From CAZUFB01 sp964619775 (GTDB taxonomy: Bacteria > Actinomycetota > Coriobacteriia > Coriobacteriales > UMGS124), in the NCBI GenBank assembly GCA_964619775.1, contig CAZUFB010000078.1, positions 1 to 9,086 on the forward strand: a DNA stretch of 9,086 nucleotides, given 5' to 3'. A program made the translations under genes and the position numbers. A model generated the notes under the pieces. It was given only the letters and a program-made list of their open reading frames with translations. It did not search any database and was not told where the DNA came from. Shown piece after piece: positions 1-6,144 of this stretch. The first letter of the stretch is position 1, and each line of letters begins with the position of its first letter.

Positions 1-2013
1 GACCTCCTGGCCGGTGTAGACCTCGGGCGTCGCCGTATCATTACCCGACTGGTTGGAGCGCTGGAACTTGGGCAGGTGGTATGTGTCGATCGAGCCGTCC
101 TCGCAGCGCACGCGGATCTGCTTGGCGTCCGCGTAGTCGACCACGCCGGCGCGCCTGGCACGCAGGATGTCGCCCGAGTCGACCGCGGCGCGCAGCTCCA
201 TGCCCGTGCCCACGTAGGGGGCGGCGGGGCGGATGAGCGGCACGGCCTGACGCTGCATGTTCGCGCCCATCAGGGTGCGCTTGGCGTCGTCGTGCTCGAG
301 GAACGGGATGAGCGTCGCGGCGATCGAGATCATCTGGCGCGGCGAGACGTCCATGTAGTCGACCTCGGACACCGGCACGTCGGCGGGGGTGCCGAAGTCG
401 CCGTAGAAGTCCTTGGTGCGCGCGATGACGTGGGTGGCCGGCTTGACCTCGCCGGTGAGCACGTCGACGGTCACGAACTCGCGCGTGGTCTCGTCGAAAC
501 GCTCGGCGGCCTGCGCGATGACGTGGCTCTCCTCCTCGTCGGCGGTCATGTAGTCGATCTCGTCGGTGACCTTGCCGTCGACGACGCGGCGGTAGGGTGC
601 CTCGATGAAGCCGAACTTGTTGACGCGCGCGTAGATGGCCAGCGAGCCGATCAGGCCGATGTTGGGACCTTCGGGGGTCTCGATGGGGCACATGCGCGAA
701 TAGTGCGAGTTGTGGACGTCGCGCGCCTCGGTGGGGACGTTGGTGCGGCGGCTCGAGCCGGTCTTGTGGCCCGCCACGCCACCGGGGCCCAGCGCCGACA
801 GGCGGCGCTTGTGGGTGAGGCCGGCCAGGGGGTTGTTCTGGTCCATGAACTGCGAGAGCTGCGAAGACCCGAAGAACTCCTTGATGGAGGCCACGATCGG
901 GCGGATGTTGATGAGCGACTGGGGCGTGATGTCGTCGACCTCCTGCGAGGCCATGCGCTCGCGCACGACGCGCTCCATACGCGACAGGCCCACGCGGAAC
1001 TGGTTGCCGATGAGCTCGCCGACGGTGCGCACGCGGCGGTTGCCGAAGTGGTCGCGCTCGTCGACGACGTAGCCCTCCTGGCCGTCGTGCAGGTTGATGA
1101 GGTAGCGCAGCGCGGCCACGATGTCCTCGGGTGTGAGGACGTAGACGTCGGAGTCGACGTCGAGGCCGAGCTTCTTGTTGAGCTTGTAGCGACCCACCGA
1201 GGCCAGGTCGTAGCGCTGCTGCGTGAAGAACAGTCCGTCAAGCAGGGCCTTGGCCGAGTCGAGCGTGGGAGGCTCGCCGGGGCGCTGGCGCTTGTAGAGC
1301 TCGACGAGCGCCGCGTCGCGCGTGTCGGTGGTGTCGCGCGCCAGAGTGTGCTGCACCATGGGAGAATCGCCGAGCAGCTCGATAATCTCCTCGTTGGTCT
1401 CGGCGATGCCAAGCGCGCGCAGGAACATCGAGGCGGGCTGCTTGCGCTTGCGGTCGATGCTCACGACGAGGCAACCGCGCTTGTCGGTCTCAAACTCGAG
1501 CCAGGCGCCGCGCGTGGGGATGAACTGCACGCGATAGACGAGTTTGTTGGCGTCGATCTCGCGGAAGTAGTACACGCCCGGCGAACGGACGAGCTGCGAG
1601 ACGACGACGCGCTCGGTGCCGTTGATGATGAAGGTGCCGCGGTCGGTCATGAGCGGGAAGTCGCCCATGAAGACGACCTGCTCCTTCATTTCGCCCGTCT
1701 CGCGGTTGACGAAGCGAACCTCGGTGAGCAGGGGCGCCTGGTAGTTGATGTCCTTGGCTTTGCACTCCTCGACGGTGTGCTTGGGGTCGCCGAACTCGTG
1801 GGCGCCGAAGGTGACCTCGAGGGTCTTCGAGGCATTCTCGATCGGGGAGATCTCCCTGAAAGCCTCCGCCAACCCTTCACTCATGAAGCGGTTGAACGAC
1901 TCCTTCTGGACCGCAATCAGGTTGGGGAGCTCCACGACCTCCGGAATGCTCCCGAAGCTGATCCGATCGCGATAGGTGCGCGAGGGGATCGGAGCGATTT
2001 CAAGATTACCCAC
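1..2013 (-). CDS. rpoB: RNA polymerase beta subunit, N-terminal 671 codons (3' end outside window)
   Basis: RpoB forms, with RpoC, the catalytic core of RNA polymerase. The visible part reads without interruption from GNLEIAPIPSRTYRDRISFG to RSNQSGNDTATPEVYTGQEV, more than half of the roughly 1150-residue subunit usual in actinobacteria. Landmarks in order are SFNRFMSEGL, GTFIINGTERVVVSQLVRSP, SIDRKRK, the rifampicin cluster GSSQLSQFMDQNNPL with THKRRLSALGPGG (to residue 412), CPIETPEGPNIGLIGSLAIY, EIDYMTADEEESHVIAQA, SIAATLIPFLEHDDAKRTLM and APYVGTGMELRAAVDSGD. The start is GTG at 2011-2013, with AGGAGG 9 nt upstream and an in-frame TGA six codons upstream. The oddity is an aberrant segment after GPGG (residues 413-430), listed separately. 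A promoter lies upstream. Confidence 0.98.
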   Translation of the reverse strand, partial: MGNLEIAPIPSRTYRDRISFGSIPEVVELPNLIAVQKESFNRFMSEGLAEAFREISPIENASKTLEVTFGAHEFGDPKHTVEECKAKDINYQAPLLTEVRFVNRETGEMKEQVVFMGDFPLMTDRGTFIINGTERVVVSQLVRSPGVYYFREIDANKLVYRVQFIPTRGAWLEFETDKRGCLVVSIDRKRKQPASMFLRALGIAETNEEIIELLGDSPMVQHTLARDTTDTRDAALVELYKRQRPGEPPTLDSAKALLDGLFFTQQRYDLASVGRYKLNKKLGLDVDSDVYVLTPEDIVAALRYLINLHDGQEGYVVDERDHFGNRRVRTVGELIGNQFRVGLSRMERVVRERMASQEVDDITPQSLINIRPIVASIKEFFGSSQLSQFMDQNNPLAGLTHKRRLSALGPGGVAGHKTGSSRRTNVPTEARDVHNSHYSRMCPIETPEGPNIGLIGSLAIYARVNKFGFIEAPYRRVVDGKVTDEIDYMTADEEESHVIAQAAERFDETTREFVTVDVLTGEVKPATHVIARTKDFYGDFGTPADVPVSEVDYMDVSPRQMISIAATLIPFLEHDDAKRTLMGANMQRQAVPLIRPAAPYVGTGMELRAAVDSGDILRARRAGVVDYADAKQIRVRCEDGSIDTYHLPKFQRSNQSGNDTATPEVYTGQEV
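724..777 (-). other. Lineage-divergent insertion/replacement in RpoB after the rifampicin-binding cluster
   Basis: Residues 413-430 read VAGHKTGSSRRTNVPTEA between conserved GPGG (409-412) and RDVH (431-434). In nearly all bacterial RpoB proteins this interval is ten residues close to LSRERAGFEV (E. coli 538-547), so the segment is eight residues longer and shares almost nothing. It corresponds to the fork-loop-2 area at the downstream edge of the transcription bubble. Reading frame and flanks are perfect, and no other frame of this DNA encodes the usual motif, so a frameshift does not explain it. Family consensus is from memory. Confidence 0.85.
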
Positions 2014-2065
2014 CAGGCGATTCCTCCTTCATGGTAGAGAAATGGCGCATTATTCGCAGTCTATT

Positions 2066-2095
2066 ACTGTACCTTAAACGAATTGCGTTCGTCAA
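2066..2095 (-). promoter_or_regulatory. Promoter for rpoB
   Basis: On the minus strand TTGACG (2090-2095, 5/6), an 18-nt spacer and TACAGT (2066-2071, 4/6) form a plausible housekeeping promoter. The predicted start is near 2059, giving a leader of about 46 nt that ends in the AGGAGG site of rpoB. The AT-rich setting supports it. It would let rpoB be transcribed independently of the ribosomal protein genes. Confidence 0.6.
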
Positions 2096-2104
2096 TGATG
2101 AGCG

Positions 2105-2133
2105 TTGACAAGCATGGCAAATTAGAGTATCGT
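2105..2133 (+). promoter_or_regulatory. Candidate plus-strand (antisense) promoter
   Basis: On the plus strand a perfect TTGACA (2105-2110), a 17-nt spacer and TATCGT (2128-2133, 4/6) form a candidate promoter directed toward the 3' end of the Mur ligase gene, against all genes of the window. No downstream gene is evident, so any product would be antisense RNA or a chance match in an AT-rich region. Confidence 0.3.
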
Positions 2134-2255
2134 CAATGCGTTTTCTCCACTTTCCTGGGGAAATGCTCTTCTGTATATGTATATATTGTGAGCAGTTTCT
2201 ACATTACCCCAACATCCTGCGGAGCCCATCGGTCGTTGCACAAACCCGCCGCGCC

Positions 2256-2294
2256 GCCCGACGCGCTCTCCCCGAACCGAAAGGCGTGTCGGGC
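2256..2294 (-). repeat. Inverted repeat downstream of the Mur ligase gene
   Basis: GCCCGACGCGC (2256-2266) and GCGTGTCGGGC (2284-2294) form an 11-bp stem with one mismatch and a 17-nt loop, about 45 nt after the ligase stop on the minus strand. No U run follows, so it is at best a weak or factor-dependent terminator. It may mark the transcript end before the rpoB promoter. Confidence 0.5.
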
Positions 2295-2338
2295 GCCACC
2301 CAAAACCCGCAGGCCGACCGACAACAGGCTCAGTTGGC

Positions 2339-3907
2339 TTAGACCGCAAGGCCGGGGTAGCCGGCAAAGGGCACGCCCAGCTCGTCGCAGAGCACCCGGG
2401 CGTCAGGCCCGTAGGGCTCGGGTCCGCCGGCGCGCAGCATCGTGGACTCGGTCCCCTTGCCCGCCAGGACCACGACAGCCGGGCGGCGCGCCCCTGCGAC
2501 GGCCTCGTGCACAGCGGCCAGACGGTCCTCGACCACGGTATACTCCCCGCCGGCCGCACGCACCGCGGCGCCGATTTCGGCGCAGATGTCGGCGACCGGC
2601 ACGCGCCCCGGCTCGTCCTCGGTCAAGATGACGCGGTCGGCGAGGCGTCCCGCCGCACGGCCCAGCCCCTCGCGGCGGTCGACCGCGCGCTCCCCGGTCG
2701 AGCCGAACACCACCGTGACCTCGTGTCCCGGAAACTCCTCGCGCACGCAGCGCAGCAGCGCCTCCATGCTCATCCCGTTGTGCGCGTAGTCCACGATTCC
2801 CGTCACCGAGCCGTCGGGGCTGTCGTAGCGCTCCATGCGACCCGGCACGTGCGCGTCGGCCAGGCCGGCCGCCATTGCGGCGTGGTCGACCCCCAGCGCC
2901 TCGCAGGCCGCGACGGCGGCCAGGGCGTTGGAGACGTTGAATGCGCCGAGCGCGGAAAAGACGAACGAAAGGGGTCCGCGCGGCGTCTCGACCCCGAGGC
3001 GACGGCGGCCCTCCCCCGCTCGTCCGCGCGCAACGAGGCGCACGTCGGCTTCGGAGGACGCGTCCGTCGAATAGGTCAGCAGGCGCGGGCAGCGTCGCGC
3101 CGCGGCGAGCACCTCGGAGGCGCGCTCCGTCTCCAGATTCACCACCGCGGTCTCGCACTGTCCGAATAGGCGCAACTTCGCAGCGAAATAGTCCTCGAAC
3201 GTGGGGTGCTCCACGGGCGAGATGTGGTCTTCGCCGATGTTGGTGAACGCGCCCACGGCAAACCGCGTGCCGAGCGTGCGGTCGTACTTGAGCCCCTGGC
3301 TCGAGACCTCCATCACGGCGACGTCGCAGCCGGAGCGCACCGCGTTTGCCAGATGGCGCTGCAGCGGAACCGCCTCGGGGGTCGTGTTGTGCGAGGGGAC
3401 GCGCCCCAGCCCGTCGTCCACCACGACGCCGGTGAACAACGCGCTCGGTGCGCCGCCTCGGGCGCGCAGGATCGCGTCGGTGTAGAATGCCGCGGTCGTT
3501 TTACCCTTGGTGCCCGTGAAACCCACCACGCGCAGGGCGTGCGAGGGGTTGCCGAAAAACGTGCACGCCAGACGAGCCATCGCGCGGCGCACGTCGCCCA
3601 CCACCACGCCCGGCAGGCCGAAACCGGGGTAGGGGCGCTCGGCCACGTAGGCGGCGGCCCCGCGCGCGGCGGCGTCGGCGAGGTAGGAAGGCTTGAACGC
3701 CGCCCCCTTGCACGCGAACAGGGTTCCGGGGACCACGGCGCGCGAGTCGAACGTCAACTCGGCAAAGGGGTCCTTTCCCAACGCCGCGGCGAAGTCCCGC
3801 GCGTCGAGCACGCGGCCCGCAGCGTCGACGCACGACCACGCCACCCTCCCGTCGGCCTCGAGCGCCTCCAGCGCCCCGCACGGCCCCATGCCCGGCCTGT
3901 CTGCCAC
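2339..3907 (-). CDS. murE: MurE-family UDP-N-acetylmuramyl-dipeptide ligase, probably L-lysine/ornithine-type rather than DAP-type
   Basis: MurE enzymes add the third stem-peptide residue to UDP-MurNAc-L-Ala-D-Glu in the cytoplasm, using ATP. The 522-residue product has all three Mur ligase domains. These are an N-terminal UDP-binding domain with TFDSRAVVPG (52-61), and an ATP domain with P-loop GTKGKTT (132-138), NTTPE (174-178), MEVSSQG (199-205) and Lys244 in FAAKLRLF (equivalent to the carbamylated lysine). The C-terminal domain has HVPGRMER (353-360), VDYAHN (372-377) and GKGTE (483-487). Segment DHISPVEHPTFEDYF (227-241) recalls streptococcal lysine-adding MurE. The specificity loop reads TEDEPG (429-434), not the DNPR of diaminopimelate enzymes. 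Start GTG at 3905-3907 has GAGGGG about 9 nt upstream; an ATG six codons in is less likely. Sitting between rplL and rpoB is unusual for murE. A paralogous Mur ligase of other specificity cannot be excluded. Confidence 0.88.
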   Translation of the reverse strand: MADRPGMGPCGALEALEADGRVAWSCVDAAGRVLDARDFAAALGKDPFAELTFDSRAVVPGTLFACKGAAFKPSYLADAAARGAAAYVAERPYPGFGLPGVVVGDVRRAMARLACTFFGNPSHALRVVGFTGTKGKTTAAFYTDAILRARGGAPSALFTGVVVDDGLGRVPSHNTTPEAVPLQRHLANAVRSGCDVAVMEVSSQGLKYDRTLGTRFAVGAFTNIGEDHISPVEHPTFEDYFAAKLRLFGQCETAVVNLETERASEVLAAARRCPRLLTYSTDASSEADVRLVARGRAGEGRRRLGVETPRGPLSFVFSALGAFNVSNALAAVAACEALGVDHAAMAAGLADAHVPGRMERYDSPDGSVTGIVDYAHNGMSMEALLRCVREEFPGHEVTVVFGSTGERAVDRREGLGRAAGRLADRVILTEDEPGRVPVADICAEIGAAVRAAGGEYTVVEDRLAAVHEAVAGARRPAVVVLAGKGTESTMLRAGGPEPYGPDARVLCDELGVPFAGYPGLAV

Positions 3908-3934
3908 GTCGCACAGCCCCTCTCATACGCAGGA

Positions 3935-3963
3935 CGGGGGCCCGGGACATGCCCGAACCCCCG
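3935..3963 (-). promoter_or_regulatory. Stable hairpin between rplL and the Mur ligase gene
   Basis: An outer 6-bp stem CGGGGG/CCCCCG (3935-3940 with 3958-3963), a 2x2 internal loop and an inner 4-bp stem CGGG/CCCG with a 5-nt loop make a very stable structure about 28 nt before the ligase start. There is no U tract. In E. coli the same operon position after rplL carries a partial terminator and an RNase III site that lower rpoBC expression; this hairpin may act likewise on the ligase gene, by inference from position. Confidence 0.5.
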
Positions 3964-4003
3964 CCGTCTCGATGCTTACGGCATCCGTTGCGTCAAGCGA
4001 CGA

Positions 4004-4372
4004 CTACTTGACGGTGACGGTGGCGCCGGCCTCCTCGAGCTTGGACTTGGCCTCGTCGGCCTTCTCCTTGTTGACGGACTCGAGCAGCGTCTTGGGGGCG
4101 CCGTCGACGGCGTCCTTGGCCTCCTTGAGGCCCAGGCCGGTGAGCTCGCGGACCACCTTGATGACGGCGATCTTGTTGGAGCCGTAGCCCTCCAGAACGA
4201 CGTCGAACTCAGTCTTCTCCTCGACCTCGGCAGCGGCGCCGGGGGCGGCGGCGACGGCCACGGGGGCGGCCGAAACGCCGAAGACCTCCTCGAGCTCGTG
4301 CACGAAGTCGGCGAGCTCGATGGCCGTCATGGCCTTAACGGCCTCGACGATCTCTTCCTTGGTCACAGCCAT
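4004..4372 (-). CDS. rplL: 50S ribosomal protein L7/L12
   Basis: L12 is the multicopy stalk protein that contacts EF-Tu, EF-G and other GTPases. The 122-residue product has the N-terminal dimerisation domain (MAVTKEEIVEAVKAMTAIEL through VFGVS, residues 1-34). An Ala/Pro-rich hinge follows (AAPVAVAAAPGAAAEVEE, 35-52). The C-terminal GTPase-contacting domain carries the signature KIAVIKVVRELTGLGLKEAK (67-86). ATG is preceded by AGGAG at 7 nt spacing and the stop is TAG. Length and motifs are typical. Downstream, where rpoB is usual, comes a Mur ligase gene after 96 nt. Confidence 0.98.
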   Translation of the reverse strand: MAVTKEEIVEAVKAMTAIELADFVHELEEVFGVSAAPVAVAAAPGAAAEVEEKTEFDVVLEGYGSNKIAVIKVVRELTGLGLKEAKDAVDGAPKTLLESVNKEKADEAKSKLEEAGATVTVK

Positions 4373-4395
4373 GCTAAAACTCCTTTTGCATAAGC

Positions 4396-4413
4396 GCGCC
4401 GCGCGTGCGGCGC
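4396..4413 (-). promoter_or_regulatory. GC-rich hairpin upstream of rplL ribosome binding site
   Basis: GCGCCGC-ACGC-GCGGCGC forms a perfect 7-bp stem with a 4-nt loop, ending about 12 nt before the rplL Shine-Dalgarno (AGGAG at 4380-4384). L12 is needed in several copies per ribosome against one L10. A structured gap that isolates a strong rplL initiation site would suit this, but that function is inference. Confidence 0.55.
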
Positions 4414-4423
4414 CTGGTCGGTA

Positions 4424-4439
4424 CGGCCCCGAAGGGCCG
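4424..4439 (-). promoter_or_regulatory. UUCG-tetraloop hairpin after rplJ
   Basis: On the minus strand CGGCCC-TTCG-GGGCCG forms a perfect 6-bp stem capped by an extra-stable UUCG tetraloop, 23 nt after the rplJ stop. There is no U tract, so termination is unlikely. It may protect rplJ mRNA from 3' decay or separate translation of the two genes. Confidence 0.6.
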
Positions 4440-4462
4440 GGCGGTGCAACGTGCGGGGCGGC

Positions 4463-4957
4463 TTACGCAGCCTCCCCTTCCTTCTGCTCGCGGACGAGGT
4501 CCATGACGCGGGCGAACTGCGACATGGGGTTGAGCATCGTGGCAAGCATGCGGGAAAGCAGCTCCTCGCGGCTGGGCAGGTCGGCGATCGCGTTGGCATG
4601 CTCGGCGTCCGCGACGGCACCGTCGATGATGGCGCCCTTCAGCTCCAGAGCCTTGTTCTCCTTCGCAAAGTTCTTGAGCACCTTGCCGGCGCTGGCAGGA
4701 TCCTGCCTGAAGAAGACGAGTGCGTTGGTACCGTCGAGAATCTCGCCCATGTCGGGCTTCTCGGCAGCATTCAGGGCGAGGCGGACAAGGTTGTTCTTGT
4801 ACACCACGCACTTTGCGTCGATGTTGCGCAGCTCCCCGCGCAGGGCGCTCATCTGCTTAACCGTGAGGCCGCAGTAGTTGATCACGTAGAAGCCGTCGTA
4901 CGAGGCGAGGTTCTCGGCAATCTCCGCAACCTGGTCGATCTTTTTCTGAGTGGGCAT
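4463..4957 (-). CDS. rplJ: 50S ribosomal protein L10
   Basis: L10 anchors the L7/L12 dimers to the ribosome, forming the stalk that recruits translational GTPases. The 164-residue product starts MPTQKKIDQVAEIAENLASY. It has the rRNA-binding core YVINYCGLTVKQMSALRGEL (residues 24-43) and VYKNNLVRLAL (52-62). The C-terminal helix (about 130-164, SREELLSRMLATML through REQKEGEAA) is where L12 dimers dock. ATG is preceded by AAGGAGGTG, a near-perfect ribosome binding site. Expression should be controlled by the upstream L10 leader and attenuator. rplL follows after a 90-nt gap containing two stable hairpins. Confidence 0.98.
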   Translation of the reverse strand: MPTQKKIDQVAEIAENLASYDGFYVINYCGLTVKQMSALRGELRNIDAKCVVYKNNLVRLALNAAEKPDMGEILDGTNALVFFRQDPASAGKVLKNFAKENKALELKGAIIDGAVADAEHANAIADLPSREELLSRMLATMLNPMSQFARVMDLVREQKEGEAA

Positions 4958-5028
4958 TGCGTTGCACCTCCTTCCCTCATGTGCGACCCGACCGAAACGC
5001 TGGCGAGGTCGCTTTCATGAGGGACATG

Positions 5029-5068
5029 AAAAAACGACCTCCGCGCCACATGGACAGCGGAGGCCGTT
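5029..5068 (-). terminator. Leader terminator (attenuator) upstream of rplJ
   Basis: A 12-bp stem (5057-5068 with 5033-5044, one G-U pair; arms rich in CCTCCGC/GCGGAGG) closes a 12-nt loop and runs into six U, the last four (5029-5032) beyond the stem. It is located 71 nt before the rplJ start and directly after the L10 leader elements. This is the layout expected for conditional termination by excess L10/L12. An antiterminator pairing was not worked out. Confidence 0.88.
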
Positions 5069-5187
5069 GGGATTCATCACCCTGCGGACCACCTAGGCAG
5101 GCGAACCGAAACGGTTCTTTGAGCCTTGCGGCACCGGCTGTCTCAGGCAGCGGATCACACACGTTGATATGCTCCTAGGTTAAGAGC
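5069..5187 (-). ncRNA. L10 leader (ribosomal protein autoregulatory RNA)
   Basis: The RNA between the rplJ promoter and the leader terminator contains features I recognise from the bacterial L10 leader (L10_leader family). These are the conserved CTGCCTGAGACAGC element (minus strand, about 5137-5150), an intervening perfect stem-loop GAACCG-TTT-CGGTTC (5103-5117), and the downstream element CCTGCCTAGGTGG (about 5089-5101). In this family L10, with L12, binds the kink-turn region and favours termination or blocks translation of its own mRNA. The position directly upstream of rplJ supports the call. Exact boundaries are approximate. Confidence 0.8.
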
Positions 5188-5193
5188 CGGTCG

Positions 5194-5223
5194 ATTATGG
5201 CAAAAAGAAGCGCCCCCGTGCAA
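5194..5223 (-). promoter_or_regulatory. Promoter for rplJ-rplL, overlapping the rplA terminator
   Basis: A -10 box CATAAT (5194-5199, 5/6 to consensus) lies 18 nt from a weak -35 box TTGCAC (5218-5223). The -35 lies at the end of the terminator stem and the U tract forms part of the spacer. The predicted start near 5187 fits the beginning of the L10-leader-like RNA. The call rests on box match and position; the -35 is poor. Confidence 0.6.
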
Positions 5224-5248
5224 GCCTGCGAGGCTGCACGGGGGCGCT
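5202..5248 (-). terminator. Strong intrinsic terminator after rplA
   Basis: On the minus strand a perfect 14-bp stem (5235-5248 with 5209-5222, core GCGCCCCCGTGC) closes a 12-nt loop that can pair further. It is followed by TTCTTTTT. It sits about 70 nt after the rplA stop. The 69 nt between (5249-5317) show no gene. The distal stem arm and U tract overlap the next promoter. Confidence 0.95.
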
Positions 5249-5317
5249 GTCCACAACATCGGCATACGGGCGTCCACCGCCGGTCATGGGCGGCGGCGGA
5301 GGCCCGCAGGGCGCAGG

Positions 5318-6037
<720 letters not shown>

Positions 6038-6089
6038 GGTGGCGTTTCCTTTCGTGGTCGTGTCGGGCCCAGGATCGGGCTCTCCCACA

Positions 6090-6107
6090 ACGCCCCGGGC
6101 GGGGCGT
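6090..6107 (-). promoter_or_regulatory. GC-rich hairpin in the rplK-rplA gap
   Basis: A perfect 7-bp stem (6090-6096 with 6101-6107, ACGCCCC/GGGGCGT) closes a 4-nt loop midway in the 107-nt spacer and about 50 nt before the rplA start. There is no U tract after it. It may shape translation of rplA or mRNA decay; the role is inferred from position only. Confidence 0.5.
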
Positions 6108-6144
6108 GCGTGTCCTTAACTGGCGGTGTGCCCCGGCTTCTGGC

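Larger units (their letters stand above)
2014..2338. other. Gene-free AT-rich control region between the Mur ligase gene and rpoB
   Basis: This 325-nt stretch contains no convincing gene. The ligase-proximal part (about 2226-2338) is GC-rich and holds the inverted repeat. The rpoB-proximal part (about 2031-2225) is clearly AT-richer than the rest of the window, including a TA-rich tract at 2173-2188. It carries the best rpoB promoter, a weaker upstream minus-strand candidate (TGGAGA at 2144-2149, 17 nt, TCTAAT at 2121-2126), a plus-strand candidate, and two copies of the 9-mer TCGTCAATG (2089-2097 and 2130-2138). Small open frames here lack ribosome binding sites or family resemblance. Confidence 0.7.

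Noticed and set aside
651..1412. Frameshift as the cause of the odd RpoB segment
   Set aside because: The other two frames across 724-777 do not encode SRERAGFE, and both flanks continue in the same frame, so the segment is a true in-frame replacement.
76..2037. 653-codon open frame on the plus strand antisense to rpoB
   Set aside because: It mirrors rpoB codon for codon. The composition (Val, Asp, Glu, Arg, Leu, His rich) is the signature of reverse-complemented GC-rich coding sequence, and no family resemblance was seen.
2136..2342. 68-codon plus-strand open frame in the rpoB upstream gap
   Set aside because: There is no convincing ribosome binding site, the composition is mixed, and it ends against the ligase stop. 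The plus-strand promoter candidate alone is not enough to call a gene.
2339..3907. MurT (lipid II amidation partner of GatD) as identity of the Mur ligase
   Set aside because: MurT has a four-cysteine zinc ribbon and is normally beside gatD. Neither is present, and the N-terminal UDP-binding DSR segment and APGR-type motif fit MurE.
4977..5162. 61-codon minus-strand frame over the L10 leader
   Set aside because: It lies on the leader RNA and its terminator; the conserved features there are structural, and the peptide matches nothing recognised.
6038..6088. 17-codon upstream extension of rplA
   Set aside because: The extension has no L1 similarity; the ATG at 6035-6037 has a ribosome binding site and gives the normal L1 N-terminus.
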